A stretch of 64,000 nt of DNA, taken from the NCBI GenBank assembly GCA_030407085.1, contig CM059582.1:200306001-200370000 (forward strand), read 5' to 3'. The notes below the pieces were generated by a model. It was not told the origin of the DNA. It did no database searches and saw nothing but the letters and a program-made list of their open reading frames with translations. Positions 25,815-38,844 of this stretch are shown piece after piece (the first letter of the stretch is position 1; each line of letters starts with the position of its first letter). Both the position numbers and the translations under genes were made by a program. The DNA is from Trichopria drosophilae. Taxonomy: Eukaryota > Arthropoda > Insecta > Hymenoptera > Diapriidae.

Positions 25815-25970
25815 TGATCCTGACAGTCAAAAAGCACAAATTGTCAGGAGGACAGTAATTTTTGAACTGTCGGATTTTTTACTGTCGGCTTTTCGATTGT
25901 CAGTTTTTTGACTGTCAGTTTTTCGACCTATCGGATTTTTGATTAGTCGGTTTTTCGACCCGCACCCAAA
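25815..25970. repeat. Array of ACTGTCGGTTTTTTGA units
   Basis: About eight units of roughly 17 bp such as ACTGTCGGATTTTTT, ATTGTCAGTTTTTTG and TAGTCGGTTTTTCGACC run in one direction. A few oppositely oriented units (GACAGTCAAAAAG) sit at the left edge. They match the second array at 23700-23785 in unit and spacing. Confidence 0.7.
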
Positions 25971-26977
25971 TAAATCGTGGAACTCCAATGAACTAATATA
26001 ATAAATTACTTAAAAAATGTATCATCAATCATTAGAATCTAAAATTATTTTCACTTAATTATTTAAATATTGATCTCCAAATAACAAAAAATTATATTAA
26101 AAAATTCGCTGCTTGTGCACATTTGACTTTTTTAGGTCATGTGATTAGTTCTGTTGTCATCCTGTAGTGTGGTTTTTTGTCATGTGTTTTTATCGTTATC
26201 GCTGTGTTCTTTTGTCCTGTCACCCTCCAAAAATGTTGCTTGATAATCAATTATTTTAAATTTGTATTAGAAATAAATAGTCCCCTTATTAGTAAACGTA
26301 TACCGGAATAACTCACGTACAAGTAAACGTAAATAACTGTAGAGAGGCAGAATAATTCAACATAGTCCCCTTTTAGAAAAAGTTCTAACTGTCGACAGTT
26401 TCACATGACTTTCTTGTAATCGGTGTAGTTCCTAATTACCGGCTTTTCCAAGAGCATGCCCATTGCTAATTTTCTGCAAAACGACCTGCCATTACCGAGC
26501 AGAAAGGTCAATTAAACACGGCACTCGGCGTTCTTATCATTTTTCAATCGATCGCAAAGTGCCGGGCTTGATGAAGCGCCTCTTTCGTTCATGGAGAATT
26601 ACGTGTTCTCGATACAAATAATAGAGCAGAACGTATCGTCAGTGTACCCTCCTGTAAAAAAGAGCGCATTACTTTATGTATTGATTTAATAACAATTTAA
26701 TAGGTTTTTGTAATTGGTGATTAAGGGCTTAGTAGTATAAGGTTTCTAGTAAGTACTAGTAGCGGAAATACGGGACAACAAAATGTTTCTTCGTATTTGA
26801 ACATCCTCTTTAATCTGTATGCTACAATAGATAAATAAACAGGCGTAATTAGAATCTTCGTTCATTTCTACAGCAATAAAGCATGATCTACTTAAATGTA
26901 ACATTTTTGGGTTCATAGTTTTTGGGTTTTGATATTGGAAAGAAAACATGTCTCTAGATCTTATGGTTAGAGCTAAC
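25971..26977. other. Intergenic or intronic, CpG-richer patch at 26420-26660
   Basis: The patch at 26420-26660 (GGCACTCGGCGTTCTTATC, AAGTGCCGGGCTTGATG) is less AT-rich and apparently unique. No frame or splice pair is supported. The rest is AT-rich. Confidence 0.3.
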
Positions 26978-27179
26978 GTCGAACCTCCTTTAACGAATAC
27001 TCCGTTTTTTAATATGCAGTCCTTTCCGTTAACGAATGATTTCCCTTCCTTTGCTATCCCCACTTCAAACCCATTTAGACGTTTTGAGGATATTGGGCTA
27101 GGAAGTCGATATTTCCTCCTTAAATATTCGTTCAAATATCTCGTGCTGTCCAGACCTTATTCGTTAACGGAGGTTCAAC
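26978..27179. repeat. Inverted repeat with GTCGAACCTCC/GGAGGTTCAAC ends
   Basis: The 22-bp arm at 26978-26999 matches the reverse complement of 27158-27179 at 20 of 22 positions. Internally the word CGTTAACGAAT recurs near 27030. Both strands have frames open across it (minus 26746-27135, plus 26948-27238), probably because of the repeats. This is likely a small non-autonomous element. Confidence 0.5.
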
Positions 27180-27239
27180 TATATTGTCGAAATGTATTTC
27201 ATACCATAATGTTATTTTGTGCTCTTCAGAAGGACTAAA

Positions 27240-28300
27240 GACATCCATTCCCTGGATCACATACCAAGAAACACTTCATTATTTATTTATTAATTGAAAG
27301 TGGTCATGAAATTAAGAAATATCTAAATTAAACAAAATATTTACTAAGAAACCAGTCTACGCTTTTCCAAAGGTGCAATATTAAATTATTGAACATTCCC
27401 ATTTTCCTGGACTTTGAAATCCATAGAAATGTCATAGATATCTTTTTTTTTCTTTCTATTTAATGCATTAAAACCCAAAACCTAAATTTTCTTCATTCAC
27501 TATCAAGCTATATTGTGATTAACTAAAAATAACACATTTTATATCGGAGGTACCATTTGTTTAGGTTCTTACTCTTCCCTTTTTGATTCTGAAGTAAAAA
27601 ATATATTTTAACCAGATAAAATAAAAATTCCATACATTTTTCAAGGCACTGGTTTTATGAATTTAAGCTCGGTTTGGAAAAATTGAGTCATTACGTAATT
27701 CAACATGGAACCTAAAATATGGGGGTAAAAAATTTCATTCCGGTACGTCGAAGATTCTTAATCATTCGGGAAATCACATTGCGCTTCTCGTTCTGTTGAA
27801 AACGACGCAGCTTTATTACCCGATCAAAATAAATTACCCCTTCGCGTACGCCATTCATTAGATCGAAACGAAGCGGAGAGATGCGAGTGGGAAAGAGGAC
27901 CCGACATTACATTTCCGAACATTTTATTATTTAAGAAGTTATTATCCACGATGATACTGTAATATATGACTCACACGCAGCCAGTACCAGTAGTGATTTA
28001 TTTCTCTAATTTAAACTGGACCTCCTTCTCGCTCTTTTTCCATGATTCTGGTAGTTGTCCTTCTCTTTCCTTCGTTTCCTATCTATCGCTCTCCGACTTT
28101 CGCTTCCGAGGCTGCTGAATATTAAAGGGAACAACGCGCGAATTAAAACTGTATTTTACAAGCGGTTTTCACGCAGCCGGCAAACGTTCACCTGACTGAC
28201 GATAAAATATGAGTAGCCAGCCGTTTTATATTTACGTCGGCAAAAAAATTCAACCATGATCAATGAAATTTTGATTAGTTGGAGGCATTTCTGTTAAATG
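27240..28300. other. No gene recognised, CpG-richer patch at 27740-28260
   Basis: Balanced composition and many CpGs (CGACGCAGCTTTATTACCCG, CGCAGCCGGCAAACGTTC) mark 27740-28260 as unique sequence, perhaps conserved non-coding DNA. No exon is supported. Confidence 0.3.
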
Positions 28301-28319
28301 ACGTTATCTTAGAAAATCA

Positions 28320-31300
28320 CTGTTCGGTGTCGAATGATGATGATGGATTATGTGAAATATTAATGATGTAAAGTGATGTTGGCACTGATAATGTCAAATA
28401 ATGATGGACCATTGATGGTATACATTCTTGTCAGATGAAGTTATGCAAGAATGATTGAATGTTGATGATGAATGATATCGACTGACAATAGTGAGAATGG
28501 CTGACATCATATTAGATTATGATAGCACTTTGATGGTACTAATGATGTCGATTAATGATGATACTGACGATGTTAAATGACGATGGATGATTGGTTATAG
28601 GCATTCTTATAAGATGTACTAACGCAAGTACGATGATGTCGTGTGATGATGATGAATTATGTTGAATGCTGATGGTGATTGTGGGTGACATCAAATAAAG
28701 ACGATGGCACAGACGATGTGGAATAATAATGAATGATTGATTGCAGGCATTCTTGTCAGATGAAGTTATCCAAGAACAATTATGTGGAATTCTGTTGATG
28801 ATGATGTTGAGGGATGATAACGATGGATGGCAACTTTAGACGATGACGGTGATCATGTATGACATTAAATGATGACAATTTGATCATTTAGACTACTGAC
28901 GGTACTGACGATGTCAAATGATGATGATACTGGCGATGTTAAATAATGATGGATGATTGGCTGAATACATTCTTATCAGATGAAGTTATGCAAGAATAAT
29001 TACGGCTATTTAGAACGCTAATGGTACTGATGATGTCAAATGATGATGTGTGATCGGTTGTGTGCATTCTCATCAGATGAAATTATAAAAGAATGATTAT
29101 GATCATTTCCAGCCACGACGAATAGTGTCGAATGTTGATGATGAATAATATCGACTATAGATGGTCCTCATGGATGACGTAATATAATGACGCATATGAT
29201 AATTTAGAATGCTCATGATACTGATGATCGAATAATAATGATGATGATGGGTGATTGGTTGTAGACATGCTTGGAAGATGTTACGTAAGTATAATTATGA
29301 TGATCTTGAGTGATGATGATGAACTATCTTGAATGCTGATGTGATGCTGAGAATATCGAATGATAATGAATGATTGGTTGCCAGTATTCTTGCCAGATTA
29401 AGTTATCTAAGAATGATTACGTCGAATGTTGTTGATGGTGATGATGATGATGGATGATGCCAATGGCTGATGCCAATTTGAGATGATTATGGTGATTATA
29501 TATGACGCCAAATGATGAGGATTATGATGATTTAATGTGTTACTTGCACTAATGATGTCAAATGATGATGGACGATAGACTGTGTATATACTTGTGAGAA
29601 GAAGTTAGGCAAAAATGATAATGATAATGTCGAGTGATGTTGATAAATAATATCGATGATGAATAATATGGAATGATGATGTTGATTATAGATGACTCCA
29701 AATGGTGAAGATTATGATGATTTAAAAGGCACATGGTACGTATGATGTCGAATAATTTTGTGGATTATTATGGATGGCGTTAAATGAAGACGATTATGAT
29801 TTATAATGCACATGTTATTGATGATGACGAATAATGCTGATTAAATTTAGGCATTTTTGTCAGATAAAGTGACGCAACTATGATAATGTCGAGTGTTAGC
29901 GATGACGAATAAAGTTGAATAATGATGATGATCGTAGATGACGTGGAATGATACGAGAATGATAATTTAGAATAATACTGGTACTGGTGATGTTGAGTGA
30001 TACTCAACGATGATTGGTTACAGGTCTTCGGGCAGATGAAGTTATTCTAGAATTTTTGAGATGTATGGTATTGAATGACGACGATGGATTAAATCACATG
30101 AAGACAAGGATGACAATGTAGGATGATGATAGGTTTGATGATGTCGAATAACGGTGGTATTAAATGAAATCGAATGATGGTAACGGATGGTGTCAAATGA
30201 CGATGATGATGATGATGATGATGAAATAGAATAAAGCTGGTGATGATTATATTGAATTATACTGCTTTTTACGTTGTAGAGCGATGATACCACTGGTGAT
30301 GTTGGAATAATGATGAATGATTGGTTGCAGGCATTCTTGTCAGTTGAAGTTATTTAAGAAGGATTACGGATAGAATGATGTTGATGAATAAAATCGAACG
30401 TTGAAGATGAATTTTGTCCAACAATGATGCTGATTATGAATGACATCAACTAATGACGATAATGATGATTTAGATTAATAATGGCACTAATAGTGTGAAA
30501 TGACGTCGTATGATTGGCTTTACACATTCTTGTCAAATAACGTTCTGCAAAAATGATTATGATGATGTTCAGTGACGACGAACAATGTCGGATATTGATG
30601 ATAGTTTATAAGTAACTACGGGACATCTTTATTTACTCAGGTAATTATATTTGCATAACTTCATATGACATACATTGCATTGGATATATTTCACGCCTAC
30701 CACTTATCATCCACAATCGTTATTCGATAACATCAGTACTATCCACATTCTAAATTATCATAGTCGTCGTCAGTTGAGGTCATCCATTATTACCATCATC
30801 ATCATTCGATATATTCATCATCGATATTCGACATTATTCGTCGTCACTGGACATCATCATAATCATGCTTACAGAACTTTATCACATCATCAGTGCTATT
30901 ATTATTCACAATCACCATCACCATTGGACATCATTCATCTTCAACATTCGATATTATCCATCAATACTCTAAATGTAATCCTTCTTAAATAACTTCAACT
31001 GATAAGAATGCCTGCAACCAACTATTCATCATTATTCCAACATCATCTTACCATCATCACTCTACAACCTCACCATCGTTATAATTCAATATAATCAGCG
31101 CCATCTTTATTCTATTTCATCATCATCATCATCATCATTATCATTTGACACCATCCTTGATCATTACTTGACTTCATTTAATACCATTGTGATTCAACAT
31201 CATCAATTCCATCATCATCCTACATTCTCATCATTGTCATTATGTGATTTAATTCATCATCATTCAATACCACTTGACATTAATGCTAGCATCCTTCTAA

Positions 31301-31640
31301 ATTATCTTTCTCGTCATCAATAGGGATACTTATGCGGTAGATCTTTAAAAACACTTAAGAGATACTTATTGGACGTCGTTTCTTTTATTCGGGTATGACT
31401 ATGTCAAGCAATGATAATAAATTATGACGATATAGGGTAATGATCATGAAGTAAGACGAATGCTGATGGTGATCGTGGGTGATGGCGAAGGATGAAGATG
31501 TTGCTGAGTTAGAATGACGATCGTACTGACGATATCGAATGATGATGAATGATCGACAGTAGGCATTGTTTTAAGACTTAGTTTTCTAAAAATATTTATG
31601 TCAAATGTTATTGATGATGTCGAATGATGACAACTTTAGT
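28320..31640. repeat. GATGAT-rich diverged satellite with inversions
   Basis: GAT/ATGATG words dominate 28320-30612. A longer unit is embedded in them: GCATTCTTGTCAGATGAAGT followed by TATGCAAGAATGATTATG recurs, in variants, near 28424, 28604, 28748, 28966, 29065, 29387, 29590, 29848, 30028, 30328 and 30524. At 30690-31310 the array runs in reverse complement (CATCATCATC, with GATAAGAATGCCTGCAACC near 30998). It returns to the first direction at 31400-31640. Spacing is irregular, about 100-300 bp. It is an old complex satellite with at least two inversion breakpoints, and it makes Ser/His-rich artefact frames. Confidence 0.85.
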
Positions 31641-31927
31641 GGGTGACGTCCACGTTTCCCAAGTGTGCTTGCTACGGAACAACTGACATCCACCTGATTT
31701 TGTGGAAAGAATCAAAGAATATGTCGATTTTTTAAAAGTTTTTCAAGTCCATATTTATTTAGGGATTCTTCACGGAAATTCACTCGGTAGAATGTCTGTA
31801 TATTTACTATAAATCAGGTAAGACAGCAATAACAGCTTTAGATAATAGAAATGGCGACAAAATACTTAGTTCTAGTCCTAATACTTAGGTCTAAAAAATA
31901 TCTTCTATTTAGTAAAGAAGAGTTATC

Positions 31928-33391
31928 GAGCTGTCAATTTTTGTTTACGTCATGTTAAGCGATCTGTGGAATTTCTCGGAAATTCCAAAGTAGTGGAGCG
32001 ATGTCAAACGTGCAAGCAAGCTTTTGCTGTATTGGTACACCCCCACGTAAGGGTTCGCTGAGAAACTTCCGCTAAGTGCACTTCTGACACAATTACTGCC
32101 CGCTTACGAGATAATTCGATGAACGAAGAGTATGCGGCTATGCTTACGCGCTCACGTGTTACATGCGTGGAAACTATTACACCCTCGCACGTTAGCATAA
32201 TATGCAGAAAAAAATGCCTTATTATAGAAAAACAAATTTTCATAAGTAATTATTAATACGATATTAAAGTAGAATAAAAGAACGCATGTGTTACGTGTGC
32301 ATCGGATAAAGAATTCATACAAAGTTACTGTCCATCAACTGGAAAATTTAATTACAATATGTAATTATTTTATGTACATAATTACGTGAAATGTAATTGC
32401 ACAAATTTTGTGAATATACTTCTAATATAATTTACTCATTATTATTCTGCTCACTAAAAATATTAATATTATTCGTTCGAGGCGGAATAATATCCATCAA
32501 ATTAATTACACTTCCGTTCAAATATTAATTAATGGAGGAAAATTTATTGTACATTAAAATGATACATTAATTTTATGTTGATCGTAATAATTATCGAGAT
32601 TGCACGTATAAAGCTGCTGGAATGTAAGAGTGCTTCATTTATAATTTATGTGTATGGGAAAGCTGTCAATCACCATATTTTTGTTTCAAATCGATGTCAA
32701 ATATAAAAATATATTTTAATCGAAAAATTGGCTGTGATATACATTTAACAGCTTTCATTTGGAGAGGAGAAATAATTAAGTCTAACGAGGAAAAAATTGT
32801 AATATGTTACCGTCGCTCAACAATTTGAGATCCAGCAATTTATGTCATACTAATTTATTTTTCATTCGCAATTTATAAATTGAAATGAAAAATATCGAAG
32901 AGTAATTGCTGCCGTGTGCTCGACGTTTGAAACGAGTGATTTTATTACTAAAATAAGAAGTGTTACAATTGGCGCCCAACGTGGGACATTCAATAGTAAA
33001 ATATTTTTTTCTGAAAATATTAGGAGGGAAAACGAGATAAGGTATGTCGTGGAAGTAAAATTTAAATTAAAATGTATAATTTCCCTTCTCACAGTAATAC
33101 GCTATTGTTTTCAGTCGGTTATGTTCATATGCTGGTAAGGATCGTAATAGTTTCCACGCATGTAACACGTGAAAGCGGAAGCATAGCCACATGCTCTTCA
33201 CCGTATTATCTTGTAAGCGGGCAGTAATTGCGTGTCAGAAGTGCACTTAGTGGAAGTTTCTCAGAGAACTCTTACAGGAGGATGTACATATATACAGCCA
33301 ACGTATGCTGGCACGTTTGACAGTGTTTAACTATTTTGAATTTCCAAGAAATTCAACAGACCATTTGACCCTCGTAAACAAGTGACAGCTC
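31928..33391. mobile_element. Long inverted-repeat structure around an LTR-element remnant
   Basis: Arms of about 250 bp (31928-32180 and 33144-33391) are reverse complements. Ends begin GAGCTGTCA, and the innermost 29 bp match perfectly, including CACGTGTTACATGCGTGG. The spacer of about 960 bp contains a tRNA-Lys primer-binding site at 32970, preceded by GTGTTACA. The right arm contains TGTAACAC, which would suit the start of an LTR. The arms may therefore be inverted LTR-related pieces, or the retroelement may have landed in a pre-existing inverted repeat. Confidence 0.6.
32970..32987 (+). other. Retrotransposon primer-binding site, tRNA-Lys type
   Basis: TGGCGCCCAACGTGGGAC matches, at 17 of 18 positions, the complement of the 3' end of tRNA-Lys(CUU), the primer of many insect Gypsy-type LTR retrotransposons. 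The sequence just before it (AGTGTTACAAT) is a plausible 3' end of a 5' LTR, so the LTR would lie to the left. No gag or pol frame follows before the inverted arm begins at 33144, so only a leader remnant is left. Confidence 0.65.
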
Positions 33392-36300
33392 CATTAATTC
33401 TTGCAAATAAAGAAAATTTGCGATGTTTCAAAAACAATGTTGTGATTAAAGGTTATGTTTCTGGTGTATTTATAATAATTTCTGTTGCGGATCTTTAGAA
33501 ACATAAGAGCGGTTAATATTGTACGTGAAGTTTAACCCTGACTATTTGTCTTTCATAATATGTGAGAAAGTTTTTAATTTTAAATCACAAAGACAAGAGA
33601 GTGCAAGAGACTTCCTTGCTTAGCATATTATTGAAAATTTTATGTGTTATTGTATAGATTAATACGTACTAGATGGCGCTATGTGCTTCATTTTTTAAGC
33701 AATGCTGAACAGTTTCTATAATTATTTTCGTTAACTGATTTCGAGGAATATTTTTCTGTTGAAATAATTTGTTTATCTTTGACCTTCTTATAGTTTTCGA
33801 GGTCGCTTATTGTGAATCTGATCCCAGAAATTAGAAATTCCAAATTGTGGATTCAATAATGCATATTAAAATAGAAAAACAGCTTCTATTTAAATGAAAA
33901 TGGTTACTTGTGGGTCTTTGAGTTCTGTGATTATTAACTTGAAATGTAGTAATTGAAAATCGTGCATATTTCAATTAAACGATATTGCTAATCGAAGGCT
34001 TGGATACCATTACTGCCACGCTCTAGGAAAACTTCAAATTTCTAAAGCATAAAAACATTTGATCAAAATATCGATTTTGTTGCGGTATGCAGAATTGTTG
34101 CATGCTGAAGTTCAGTCAAATTGGGTTAGAATTGAAAGAAAACGAAAAGAAACAAATTTGGTACAGGCGTTTTGTTAACATTCTCCCCCCCCCCTTCGTT
34201 CTCCACCAATTCTTTCTTGATTTAATTTGATTTGGTTGAAATTCGGTATGAAATGATTTGAAATTATATTTCAAACTATATAGAAGCCGAATAGTCAATA
34301 TAATTTTTCAATGCTTTCGTAATGTCAAGTTGTTCGCTTAAGCGCATTATATTATCGGCGGTAGACAGTCTCTGGTGGCCTTTAAACCCATTATTCGAAG
34401 TTAGCAAATTGATGTTACCTTCATTTTGAACTTTTGAAGCGAGTAAATATATTGTTAATAATGTTCGTGTTCAATTGTAACTGTGCCTTTGAAAAACGAT
34501 CATTTTTTAAACCAGTGTCACTTTTAAAATTTAATCTAATATTTTACTAACTTCTTCTCTGAGCATACTTTTTATACGTCTGCTACTTTTGATTTGTAAT
34601 GATTAAAAATAATCTGCACGTACCATCGTTGAAGAATAAAGTGAAATTGTTTTTTTTTGTATAAACACGAAACATCGTTGAAAATTGAACGTAAAGAATC
34701 TGTTATTATATTTTTCAAAAAATGCAACCGAAAATACTATACCTGATTTTTTTCAAAAAAACATGGATTATTCAAATGTAGTTCTTTTTTATCTTGTTTT
34801 TTTTTCACAAAGATATCGTGTCAAAATTTCTCCTTAGATTAAAAAAATTGTATCGTCGAGAATTGAACTTTGAAATGTCTATTTCAGTTATTTTGAAAAT
34901 AAAGGTGAAAGCATATAAAATGGCAGCTCAAACACGAAAACACCGCGGAAAAGTTCCATAATTTTTCAATTAAAAATGAAAGATTTTCAGAAAAAAATGT
35001 TACTGAACAAAAAGTTCTTAGAATTTGTCTACGAACGCGCTCTAAAATTTTTACAAAATTTTTTGCATATTTTTTTAAAAAGTGTTCAAGAAATTCAGTA
35101 AAAACTTCAATTCTGTTCAATAAAATTTCTTTTTGTAAAATCTATGGAAAATTTCAGTCTGAAAAAAATGATATAAAAGAAATAAGTTTGAAAAATCCAT
35201 GTTTTCTTTTATGTATACTTTTTCACGGTTTTTTCAAAAATCTAATAACAGATTCTGAATTTCATTTAATTTAATATTACGACAGGTGTGACGCGTTGAA
35301 ATTTTTTTAGATCCTTCCGTTTCCCAAAATATAAACGTTGAAAAGTCTTTTTTTTATTTTTCAGAAAATATCGAAAGTTTAACTTTTCATTATTTTTTTA
35401 AAATGTAGAATGGCATGATAAGTTTAATAATTCCATATCATGAATTATCTTTTCTCGAGTATTTTAATTGAAATGACTGCCATAATTGGTTGATGATGGA
35501 AAAAAGAAATAGTCATGAACATTATAGGACAAACATTTTTATGCTGGCATCCTATTTTCGATGTTTCCGAAGTCATTCTTTCAAATGATGCTAATACAAT
35601 ATTGAAAAAAGTTTTTCGCTTGAAACGTAACTTTTTAAAAATAGCGTCATTTCAGGATGTTTTATTATAAATTCATATTTTTTATTGGAAATTTTGTTCT
35701 CTTTTCGAAGTCAAATGATTCCCGATCCCCATCACGTGATTGTGGGCAGTATTGAGCTTTTTTTGCATTTTTGTATTATGCGCAAAAAGACATGAAATAC
35801 AAAAATTAAATAGCAAAAATATAATTATTATCTACCTCAACTTGGTAAGATTCTGGTTAAGGTGTATATATGTATATAATATTGTTTTCTATTTATTTAA
35901 CTTAATAACAACGCTGATGAGATCTTTAATATTTAAGATTTAATAAGAAACTGTCACATTACAGATAACCAAAATATGACTCTAAAACAAACTGACTCTC
36001 AAAATAAAAGAAAGAGAGAGGTTTGATTTAAAGTGCGGAATTCCAAATTACGAATGTAAACAATATTATATGATATTTTGTTTTGTAAAAAAGAAAACAA
36101 GAAATTTTGTAAAACCTTGATACATCGCGAAAAAGAACAATCTTTTAATCCGTCATTTTGAAATCGTCATCCTGAAAACAAGTATTTTCGGGGCATGATC
36201 TTATTACACGTACGTCGAGAACATTTTTTTTTGTTTGACTTCGTAAAAAAAAAAATACTTTACCATTGATAAAATATGAATTTTTACCTAATTGTTTAGA

Positions 36301-36547
36301 AAAGTGAAGTGGAATTACTTTTTTCATGCTTGTCTCACCGACAGTCGAAAACGTAGGAACATCGGAAATTATGAAATTTTTGGAAATGTATAGTAAACAA
36401 TTAAATTGAATTTTAAAAAAATGCGTTCACTAGGCCCTTAAGGGGTCCATGTCGTTAAAAATATCTTTGGGTTTTAGAAAAATCTACTCGCTCTCACGAG
36501 ACGTTAATGGAACCACGAAACGCGAACAAAAATTTGGGTTTATAATT
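33392..36547. other. AT-rich stretch without visible gene
   Basis: It contains a decayed copy of the GGTCGCTGATTACGAATC family at 33795-33860 (GAGGTCGCTTATTGTGAATC) and a run of ten C at 34185-34194. The long T-rich tracts at 34600-35400 hold only chance frames. Confidence 0.45.
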
Positions 36548-36617
36548 AACCTAACCTAACCTAACCTAACCTAATCTAACCTAACCTAACCTAACCTAAC
36601 CTAACCTAACCTAACCT
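36548..36617 (-). repeat. Interstitial telomeric repeat (CCTAA)n
   Basis: About fourteen CCTAA pentamers, one altered to CTAAT, correspond to the arthropod telomere repeat TTAGG on the minus strand. The array is nearly perfect, so it is either young or maintained. Confidence 0.9.
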
Positions 36618-38844
36618 ATACTGAAATAAAGACAGCTTAAGCACGTTAATTCTATAGTCGAACTGTGTAATATTATTTTTCAAACAAAATTAGATTTGGA
36701 ATACTCATAAATGTCTGAAAATGGCATTCATTAACTTCATTCATTTCTATGTCTTTTTGACAATATTTATGATAAAATAGTGATTTGGTTGCATTACGGG
36801 AAAAAATTGCTGACATTTTCAGTAAAAATAAAAAATTAAGATTACTTTTTGTTGTGTACTATTGAAGCCTATGTACAATTCTTTATTGTCAGTTAATTAT
36901 AAAATTAATTAAAAAGACAGTAGTCTGGTACAGAGGTAGATATTAGATTTTTCCAAACTTTCTATTTGTTAAATCGATTATACATTACAGTTACAGAAAT
37001 CATTTTTTAAAAATGCATTATTACGCATGAGACATTTCTTATTCTTCGTTGGCAATATTTTACTACCATTGCTACTGACAAATCTGGAAGTTAAGTACAC
37101 ATGTTTTGTTCTGTAAAAATAGTCGACGCCGGCATTGGGTAACAAAAATAAAGAATTTTCGAGCTTCGGATTAAACTTTTATTTCGTTTCCATTCCGTCG
37201 ACATTGCTACGAATACCGATACTACGCTGATGTCAGATATCGAACATTTACTTTTACTCCGGAAAGCAAATGCTACATTTAGGTCATGTAAATATTTATT
37301 AACAGAGAGGTATTTTCATATTTCGGTATTTTGTAAGTGACAAAAAATATACGACGAACGATATTTTATTGGTGCTGGAAGTTATATACCAGATTTATAT
37401 AAAATTTCATTTATATTCGCAATCACGCTGATCAATGTCGCTGCATTTTACAATTTTGATTCAATACCATTAATATCGGCGTAAAAATCTATAAATTGTT
37501 TATCGTCCGTGCATGCAAAGCTGCTCAATTCCGTTAAAATTTTAAACGATACTTTCCATTTTTTTAAAATGCGGGTTGATTGATCCACATGACTTTTGGT
37601 AATAATAATTGAATTAAATTTTGATTTTAAAAGCTATTTTATTTCAGTATTGACGTAACAAATTAATTTTTGTTATTGCATCTATCAAAGTTTATATTAA
37701 TAAATGGAAATCTTTTTATAATAGAGTATTTTCATGCAATAAAAAAGAATTATAATTTTTATTTTTCTAATAAATTTTCTATATTAAGGACATCAGAATA
37801 TATTGGCGAATATTACTGTACAACCACGAAAGATTATGGAAGATTTCTTGCAAATATCACGAAACTTTGAACGAAAATATAGTTTCTAAAAAAGTTTGGT
37901 TACTTTTCAAGAAAAGTTCAGTCATCCTTTCAAAATTTTAAGTCAAAATCTTCAACCTCAGAATATTTGGATAATTTTTATAGACTTTTTTCACGCATGA
38001 TCACACATATATTCGTGAAGTACTTGATTATCGATTTTAAACTGAAAATAAAAGTACTATTTACTGCATTTGTAACAAGATACTAAAATTTAGTTATAAA
38101 TGCTGCATGTACGATTTTAATCAAATTTTTACAAAAATACCTATCGTATTTGTATTTTTAGTTTACTACGTTTGTAAAATTAGCGAACAGTTTATTAACA
38201 GATGTCAGTGTCATTTAATCGTATTACTTTTTTTTAAATTCGATTCTCCATCCACTTTTGTCTCGAAAGAAAAATTTATTTTTACCTTCAGTATTTCCAT
38301 TTCTCTCGATTCCTTTGTTTCGCATCTCATTTCATTCTGGTCTTTTCGTTTATATAACTTTTTCCTTCTCCGAGACAAAACTGTACGCGTAAGCGCTTTA
38401 TCGTACTTTCGCTTTCTAGTTTTCCAGCTCACAGAAATTCTCTTCCGAATTCCTCTTGTTCTCTGTTATGATTACGATGACGATTGCAGTGAAATCTTTC
38501 TCGTACATTTATAGTCTCCCATTTTGCTTAATAGAACAAAACGAAATTAGAAAATAATCTACTTTCATCGAGAAAAGGTATATTCAAAACAAAGTTTTGT
38601 GAAATAAAGAAAAAGATGTATTCACTCGTAGAATATTTCATTGCCGTCCCAGAGTCCATTATTGTGATAGTGTTATTCAATAATTATTTTAGATACCAAG
38701 ACTGAGTAATTTTGATATCACTCCAAATTACAATAGTTTTGGAATCGGACTTCGAGATGCTTCAGTCAAATTTCAGTTTCTATCCTTACATACATTGAAT
38801 GTGACGTAAAATTTTTATGATTCAAGACAGAAATATTTGGACCA
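36618..38844. other. AT-rich stretch between telomeric arrays
   Basis: No gene is recognised. The 135-codon plus frame at 38107-38514 is a pyrimidine-tract artefact rich in Phe, Ile and Ser, with an equally open lysine/arginine-rich frame opposite. Confidence 0.45.

Noticed and set aside
26746..27135. 129-codon minus-strand frame
   Set aside because: It overlaps an inverted-repeat element and an opposite open frame. The open length follows from TTAACGAA repeats.
30042..30293. Ser/His-rich frames in the GATGAT satellite
   Set aside because: Simple consequence of trinucleotide repeats.
28320..31640. CRISPR-like array
   Set aside because: Units are diverged and irregularly spaced, without distinct spacers, and the window is eukaryotic.
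34185..34194. Run of ten C in AT-rich DNA
   Set aside because: Unusual, but a homopolymer alone supports no function. It may also be a sequencing length error.
38107..38514. 135-codon plus-strand frame, one of the longest in the window
   Set aside because: Phe/Ile/Ser-rich translation of a pyrimidine tract, no motif, no start or splice context, and the opposite strand is open too.
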